From contig VYBN01000003.1 of NCBI GenBank assembly GCA_009844425.1, positions 120,083 through 184,082 of the forward strand: a stretch of 64,000 nucleotides of DNA. Reading direction: 5' to 3'. Shown here one piece after another: positions 60,398 to 64,000 of this stretch (positions are counted from its first letter, which is position 1; each line of letters opens with the position of its first letter). The DNA comes from Gammaproteobacteria bacterium (GTDB lineage Bacteria > Pseudomonadota > Gammaproteobacteria > Steroidobacterales > Foliamicaceae). The notes beneath the pieces are model-generated. The model saw nothing but the letters and a program-made list of their open reading frames with translations. It did no database searches and was not told the DNA's origin. Made by a program: the position numbers and the translations under genes.

Positions 60398-61000
60398 GTG
60401 CCTCGCAAGCCAATAACCGTGCGTGAGCAGATCGCGTTCAGCTACTCTCAACTTGCATGCGCGCATTCAGCGATCAAGAGAGGAGATCAAAAATACGCAA
60501 CAGTGGATTACATGATCCGCGCCAAGCTCAGGCGCGGATTGATCGACGGTTCCATGCGTATGCAGTCCATCTACGATGACGAGAGGATCAAGATGCTGGC
60601 GCCGCAAGCGTGCTATTACTGCGGCAGTCAGAGCAACCTTTGCGCGGATCACCTGATTCCCAGAATGCGAGGCGGCCCTGATGCATCTGACAACCTCATT
60701 TGGGCTTGCCGTTCCTGTAACAGCTCGAAAGGAGGCCAAGATATGTTGTCATGGATGAATCGGATGGGGCAGTTTCCTCCCCTGCTTCTACTGCGCCGGT
60801 ACATGAAGATTGTGGCGCGGCACTGCGAGAAGAATGGATGGCTCGATTGGGAATTGCATTACCTTGACGCGGGCCCTGAGATGCCATTTGATGTCCGCAT
60901 CCTGCCAATCAGCTTTCCCCCATTATGTGATCTGAAGCTGTGGGTTTATCCCGAGCGGGAGACAGGTGCTCCATCACCGTCAACAAAAGGACTGAGGTGA
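60398..61000 (+). CDS. HNH endonuclease
   Basis: 200 residues from GTG at 60398. The HNH/zinc site is complete: CYYCGSQSNLCADHLIPRMR (Cys72, Cys75, Asp84-His85), then SDNLIWACRSCNSSKGGQ (Asn99, Cys104, Cys107, Asn108, Lys111). The N-terminal 60 residues are helical and basic. The stop overlaps the ATG of the PLD-type gene by one base, so the two are co-translated. It probably cleaves DNA in a restriction or anti-phage role. Codon use and base composition differ from the flanking core genes. Confidence 0.82.
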   Translation: MPRKPITVREQIAFSYSQLACAHSAIKRGDQKYATVDYMIRAKLRRGLIDGSMRMQSIYDDERIKMLAPQACYYCGSQSNLCADHLIPRMRGGPDASDNLIWACRSCNSSKGGQDMLSWMNRMGQFPPLLLLRRYMKIVARHCEKNGWLDWELHYLDAGPEMPFDVRILPISFPPLCDLKLWVYPERETGAPSPSTKGLR

Positions 61001-62223
61001 TGCGTCTGGTTACCAACATTGTTGAGGAGTTCCGTAAGAATCTCGAATGGGCAACACGCATTGACATAGCTTCAGCTTGGGCAACGCGAACTGAGTCCCT
61101 GAGTGCGCTTGTGCAGGAAGTGGAGCGAAGGGGCATATCGGTTCGGGCAATCGTCGGGATAAGTGGTCGCGCAACCGATCCTGATGCTTTGAGGCTCCTG
61201 CAAGAAGCTGGCGAGCTTCGAATCGCAGATGATCCGCCGCTATTTCATCCAAAGTTCTACCATTTTCAGGGGCAGGCGAAAGCAGTTGCCTGGATAGGGA
61301 GCGCGAACTTTACAGCCGCCGGAGGATTCGGACAGAGAGGTGAGCAACACGCGCCACAAAACACGGAAACGCTGTTCGAAACGCGAGATGTCGCTGCGGC
61401 TGCAGAGTGGTTCGAGGCGGAATGGAAAGAACATGAAGAAGTGTGTCGCGAGCAACTGGAAAAGTATCGTCAAGAACGGAAAAAGAGGCCACCAGAGCCA
61501 TCGATCAAGAGAATTGTGCATGCCCCGAACATTGGACCTGATGCGCGCAGTGTTTTTCTCGACGAAGCGAAAGATTGGGGCGGATACGTGCGGGCGTTAG
61601 AAGAATGTGACACTTGGTGGAAGCACCAGCGGCGCTGCAAATTTTCCGTTCTTGGTGAGACGGACAGTTGGGTTCACACAATTGCCAGGCTTCGTCCTCT
61701 GGCGGAAAGTCGAGATTGGTCGAAATTGGAAGCTCAAGAGTGCAAGAAATTGTTGGGCTTGATCGGCGGTGAGGGTGGCTGGGCATTACTGGGCAATATG
61801 CGCGGCGCGGGGACAGCCTGTTCAAGTTTCGAGAAAGATTCTGTTCTACGTCGAAGAATCGGCGAAATCGTGGAACGTGTTGTCAATGCGAAAGATCATG
61901 AATTTCCCGAATACGCGGTCAAAGCAGTCAACGCAGTAGAGGAACTCGATGGGTACAGCATAGGTATCGCTACGCGACTGCTGGCTATTGCCCGCCCCGA
62001 CAGGTGCGTGTCCCTGAACGGGCAATCCAGGCGTTTACTTGTTGCCCGTTTTCCCAATGTGGGAAGACTATCAACCACGGGCGGATATGGCAGATTGCTG
62101 CAGCAGGTGTACAGGCAACCTTGGTACCATGCAAGTGAGCCAGAAGATCAATGCGAACTGGAATGGTGGGGCATGCGGGCGGCGTTGCTTGATTGCTTTG
62201 TTTATGAGCGGTCGGGGACATGA
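61000..62223 (+). CDS. phospholipase D-superfamily nuclease-like protein with extra C-terminal domain
   Basis: 407 residues. N-terminal PLD half-site: LFHPKFYHF (His83, Lys85) and AWIGSANFTAAGGF (Asn103), with a Glu in QNTETLF, as in BfiI-like restriction nucleases and HKD proteins. Only one HKD copy is present, so it would act as a dimer. A helical linker (about 130-170) leads to a C-terminal domain of about 200 residues (GGEGGWALLGNMRGAG, DGYSIGIATRLLAIARPDRC) that may bind DNA or recognise a target. Overlaps the HNH gene by one base. Likely a two-gene defence or restriction unit. Confidence 0.72.
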   Translation: MRLVTNIVEEFRKNLEWATRIDIASAWATRTESLSALVQEVERRGISVRAIVGISGRATDPDALRLLQEAGELRIADDPPLFHPKFYHFQGQAKAVAWIGSANFTAAGGFGQRGEQHAPQNTETLFETRDVAAAAEWFEAEWKEHEEVCREQLEKYRQERKKRPPEPSIKRIVHAPNIGPDARSVFLDEAKDWGGYVRALEECDTWWKHQRRCKFSVLGETDSWVHTIARLRPLAESRDWSKLEAQECKKLLGLIGGEGGWALLGNMRGAGTACSSFEKDSVLRRRIGEIVERVVNAKDHEFPEYAVKAVNAVEELDGYSIGIATRLLAIARPDRCVSLNGQSRRLLVARFPNVGRLSTTGGYGRLLQQVYRQPWYHASEPEDQCELEWWGMRAALLDCFVYERSGT

Positions 62224-62290
62224 TCAATTTAGTGAGGCAGGCGGGTATTCGTAGCGGCGGGGATTCCAGTAAATGGGAGTTGCTTGCGGC

Positions 62291-62437
62291 ATGCCTCAAA
62301 GCCCGCTCGCGGCATTCATGATTGCATTGGTGTTGGCTGCAATGAGTACCGCCTTCGCGACGCCGTGGCTACGGTTGCGCCCGTATCGGTTCGCTGCGGG
62401 ATCAAGGACGTTGCGGAAAGTCCGGTGCTGGCGATGA
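62291..62437 (+). CDS. possible short exported ORF (48 aa), uncertain
   Basis: The frame begins MPQSPLAAFMIALVLAAMST with the look of a signal peptide, then turns basic (RLRPYRFAAGSRTLRKVRCW) and stops over the YggS start. It may be the beginning of a broken exported gene at the edge of the inserted HNH/PLD unit. Coding status is uncertain. Confidence 0.25.
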   Translation: MPQSPLAAFMIALVLAAMSTAFATPWLRLRPYRFAAGSRTLRKVRCWR

Positions 62438-63114
62438 AAGAAGTGGAAATCGCGAGACGGCTGGCGGTCGTTCGAGTACGAATTGCCGCTGCAGCCGAAC
62501 GTGAGGGACTGTCGCCCCTCAATGTGCGGATTCTGGCCGTGAGCAAGGCGCATGGCTCGGAGGCGGTACGCGCAGGACTGGCTGCGGGCCTGACCGACTT
62601 CGGCGAGAACTACGTTGGCGAGGGTGTCGCAAAAATGAATGAGCTTGGTCTTGGGGCAAGGTGGCATTTCATAGGCCGTTTGCAATCGAACAAAACACGG
62701 CTTGTGGCTGAGCGATTCGACTGGGTGCATACGGTGTTTAGGGAGCGCGAAGTGATGCGGCTCAATTCGCAACGCCCGGCTGCATCACTGCCTTTGAACG
62801 TTTGCATACAGGTACGCATGCAGGACGCCGATGCCCGTCCCGCGCTGCCTGCCGAAGAAGTTCCCGGTCTGGCGGCGCTGATTAGCGCGCAGCCGCGCCT
62901 GCGCCTGCGCGGCCTCATGGGCGTGCCGATACCCGATGCGCCTCGAGACGCCTACCTTCGCCTTCGTTCTCTCTTCGACGAACTGAACGCGTCCGGCCTG
63001 AACCTGGACACCCTTTCCATGGGTATGACCGCCGACCTCGAAACCGCGGTGGAATGCGGCGCCACCCTGGTGCGCGTCGGAACCGCCCTGTTCGGCCCCC
63101 GCCCCCCTCGCTGA
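62434..63114 (+). CDS. YggS/PROSC family pyridoxal-phosphate-binding protein
   Basis: 226 residues. The PLP lysine lies in ILAVSKAHGSEAVRAGL, followed by FGENYVGEGVAKM, WHFIGRLQSNKTRLVAE and the C-terminal SMGMTADLETAVECGATLVRVGTALFG. The protein keeps PLP homeostasis rather than catalysing a reaction. The Gln of the usual NYVQE is replaced by Gly (NYVGE). Upstream sequence to 62284 is the remains described separately. Confidence 0.92.
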   Translation: MKEVEIARRLAVVRVRIAAAAEREGLSPLNVRILAVSKAHGSEAVRAGLAAGLTDFGENYVGEGVAKMNELGLGARWHFIGRLQSNKTRLVAERFDWVHTVFREREVMRLNSQRPAASLPLNVCIQVRMQDADARPALPAEEVPGLAALISAQPRLRLRGLMGVPIPDAPRDAYLRLRSLFDELNASGLNLDTLSMGMTADLETAVECGATLVRVGTALFGPRPPR

Positions 63115-63186
63115 AACAACCGCCCTCTTCACGGGAGCCGCCACCCAACTCTATGTGCGCCTCTGCGGACCCTCAATTGCAAGACG

Positions 63187-63255
63187 TAACGGGCAATTTA
63201 TAGAAAAAGTAACGGGCAAATTAAAGACGAACCAACGGGTAATTTATCGGCAAGC
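63187..63255. repeat. three 23-bp tandem direct repeats
   Basis: Unit starts at 63187, 63210 and 63233: taacgggcaatttat, taacgggcaaatta, caacgggtaatttat, each followed by an AG-rich stretch. The spacing is exactly 23 bases. The 222-bp gap 63115-63336 has no gene I can support. The repeats could be binding sites for a transposase, replication or regulatory protein. They resemble the multiple end-sites of IS21-like elements, but no transposase is present. Confidence 0.65.
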
Positions 63256-63336
63256 TGCGAGTAGTGAGTAACCCACAATTGTGGCATCGACAACAGCCGA
63301 GCAAGTCCAGAGCTAATGCGCGATGTTTTCGCTCAG

Positions 63337-64000
63337 TCAGTCTTTCTTGGGCGGGGGCAGCGTTTGGATGGCTTCGGCCAGCCAGGGTAGAGCGCCTTCT
63401 GTAGAGGCCCAGTTTTCCCTGTCGTCCAGCACGTAGAAGACTGCTTCGTCCGGCGATCCCAGCGCATAGTGTTCTGGAAGCTGAAGCGATATTTCCACAG
63501 CTCCGATCAGGAGCCCCGGGACGTGAGGATTGAATTCCCAGGCGTCCGCCAGATAACGGCGCGAGCCGGGTTCGTCGCCATTCCGAAAAGCCAGGAGCGT
63601 TCTGGAGTAATGCCAGTTAGCTGAGTAATCGTTCTTGTAGGTCTGCAGGAGTGCCTCCGCGGCATCGTGATCGCGCACCGTCAGTAGCCAGGTTGCGAGC
63701 ACGTAGCGAACGCCTTGATTGTCATTTGGATTGAGCTTCAGCATTTCCAGCAAGTGGCCGATGGCGTCCGCCCGCTCACCGCATTCCCACAGGCAATGGG
63801 CGAGGGCTTCGCGGGCTCGCATGTACGGGCGCGTTTCCAGTATTCCCCAGAAGTGCCCCGCATCGTCCTTGAAGGCTTGCCGACCCACCGCCTTTTCTCC
63901 GGCCGCTACTGCGCGTTCGTAATGTTCGCGCTTCTCAAACAACGTCCTGGCCTCGTCTTCCGCCAGAATGGAATGCGCGTCGGCGCACAGATCGGAAATC
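63337..64000 (-). CDS. TPR-like protein, partial (5' end outside the window)
   Basis: The frame is open from the window edge (reading ISDLCADAHSILAEDEART) to the stop at 63337, at least 220 residues. It contains tetratricopeptide-like helical pairs (EHYERAVAAGEKAVG, PYMRAREALAHCLWECGERA, AIGHLLEMLKLNPNDNQGV) and resembles ST7-type TPR proteins. Function unknown; it may be a scaffold. The ORF's own ATG-like start (TTG at 63942) is probably internal. Confidence 0.6.
   Translation of the reverse strand, partial: ISDLCADAHSILAEDEARTLFEKREHYERAVAAGEKAVGRQAFKDDAGHFWGILETRPYMRAREALAHCLWECGERADAIGHLLEMLKLNPNDNQGVRYVLATWLLTVRDHDAAEALLQTYKNDYSANWHYSRTLLAFRNGDEPGSRRYLADAWEFNPHVPGLLIGAVEISLQLPEHYALGSPDEAVFYVLDDRENWASTEGALPWLAEAIQTLPPPKKD

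Noticed and set aside
63187..63255. CRISPR array
   Set aside because: Only three copies at 23-bp total period with no spacers, so it is a tandem repeat rather than repeats separated by spacers; no cas genes.

Overview
The window is GC-rich, densely coded DNA from a proteobacterium, most likely a free-living or host-associated gammaproteobacterium. Supporting genes are AmpG/AmpD/AmpE, ErpA, RppH, bactofilin with a DUF6776-type partner, GshB-YqgE-RuvX, a chorismate mutase/prephenate dehydrogenase fusion TyrA, glutathione-dependent formaldehyde oxidation, and large TonB-dependent receptors. No rRNA, CRISPR array or intact insertion sequence is visible. One tRNA gene (Gly, anticodon CCC) is present. 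The genus cannot be named from the sequence alone.

Layout. 1-3255 (minus): a probable microcin/class II bacteriocin export cluster with two short precursors carrying 15-residue double-glycine leaders, an HlyD-type adaptor and a C39-peptidase ABC exporter cut by the window edge. It sits at the 3' end of tRNA-Gly (3453-3526). 3624-21582 is mostly housekeeping and catabolic: trmB, ampG, exonuclease III, an SDR, two methyltransferases, enoyl-CoA hydratase, GST, CaiB-type CoA transferase, a TonB receptor, a His-rich cupin, a lipase, a putative delta-class carbonic anhydrase, dihydroorotase and a nitrilase-fold protein. 21668-28603 is an accessory island: GGCT-like protein, complete type I restriction-modification (hsdRMS), wrecked vsr and second hsdS pieces, a PIN-like gene and a RelB/RelE-type pair. 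28732-33650 encodes a three-gene 2-oxoacid oxidoreductase. 33813-37073 holds ErpA, bactofilin, RppH and a methyltransferase. 37081-45716 is a surface and phosphate-acquisition region (M1 peptidase, PafA-like phosphatase, TonB receptor, beta-propeller phytase). 45823-51713 has two lipoproteins, tyrA, a hydroxyacid dehydrogenase, frmA/fghA and pdxH. 51742-53398 is a second small accessory patch: an AAA+ ATPase behind a perfect 15-bp inverted repeat, and a decayed DUF262 (GmrSD-type) gene. 53644-60231 has ampE, ampD, gshB, yqgE, ruvX, an exported NmrA-like protein and an operon of a PyrK-like reductase, a small protein and a reductive-dehalogenase-like Fe-S protein. 60228-62223 is a third accessory patch: the broken 5' end of a TonB receptor followed by an HNH nuclease and a PLD-nuclease gene. 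The window ends with a YggS protein, three 23-bp tandem repeats and a TPR-like protein.

Two families of interspersed hairpin elements are scattered between genes. Family A (six copies) has a conserved centre but different, nearly perfectly complementary arms at each locus. Family B has four copies with a shared core. These, the double-glycine peptide cluster, the HNH/PLD pair and the PyrK/reductive-dehalogenase-like operon are the most interesting items.

All family assignments were made by reading motifs. No database search was possible, and start codons are inferred from ribosome-binding-site spacing and family N-termini.
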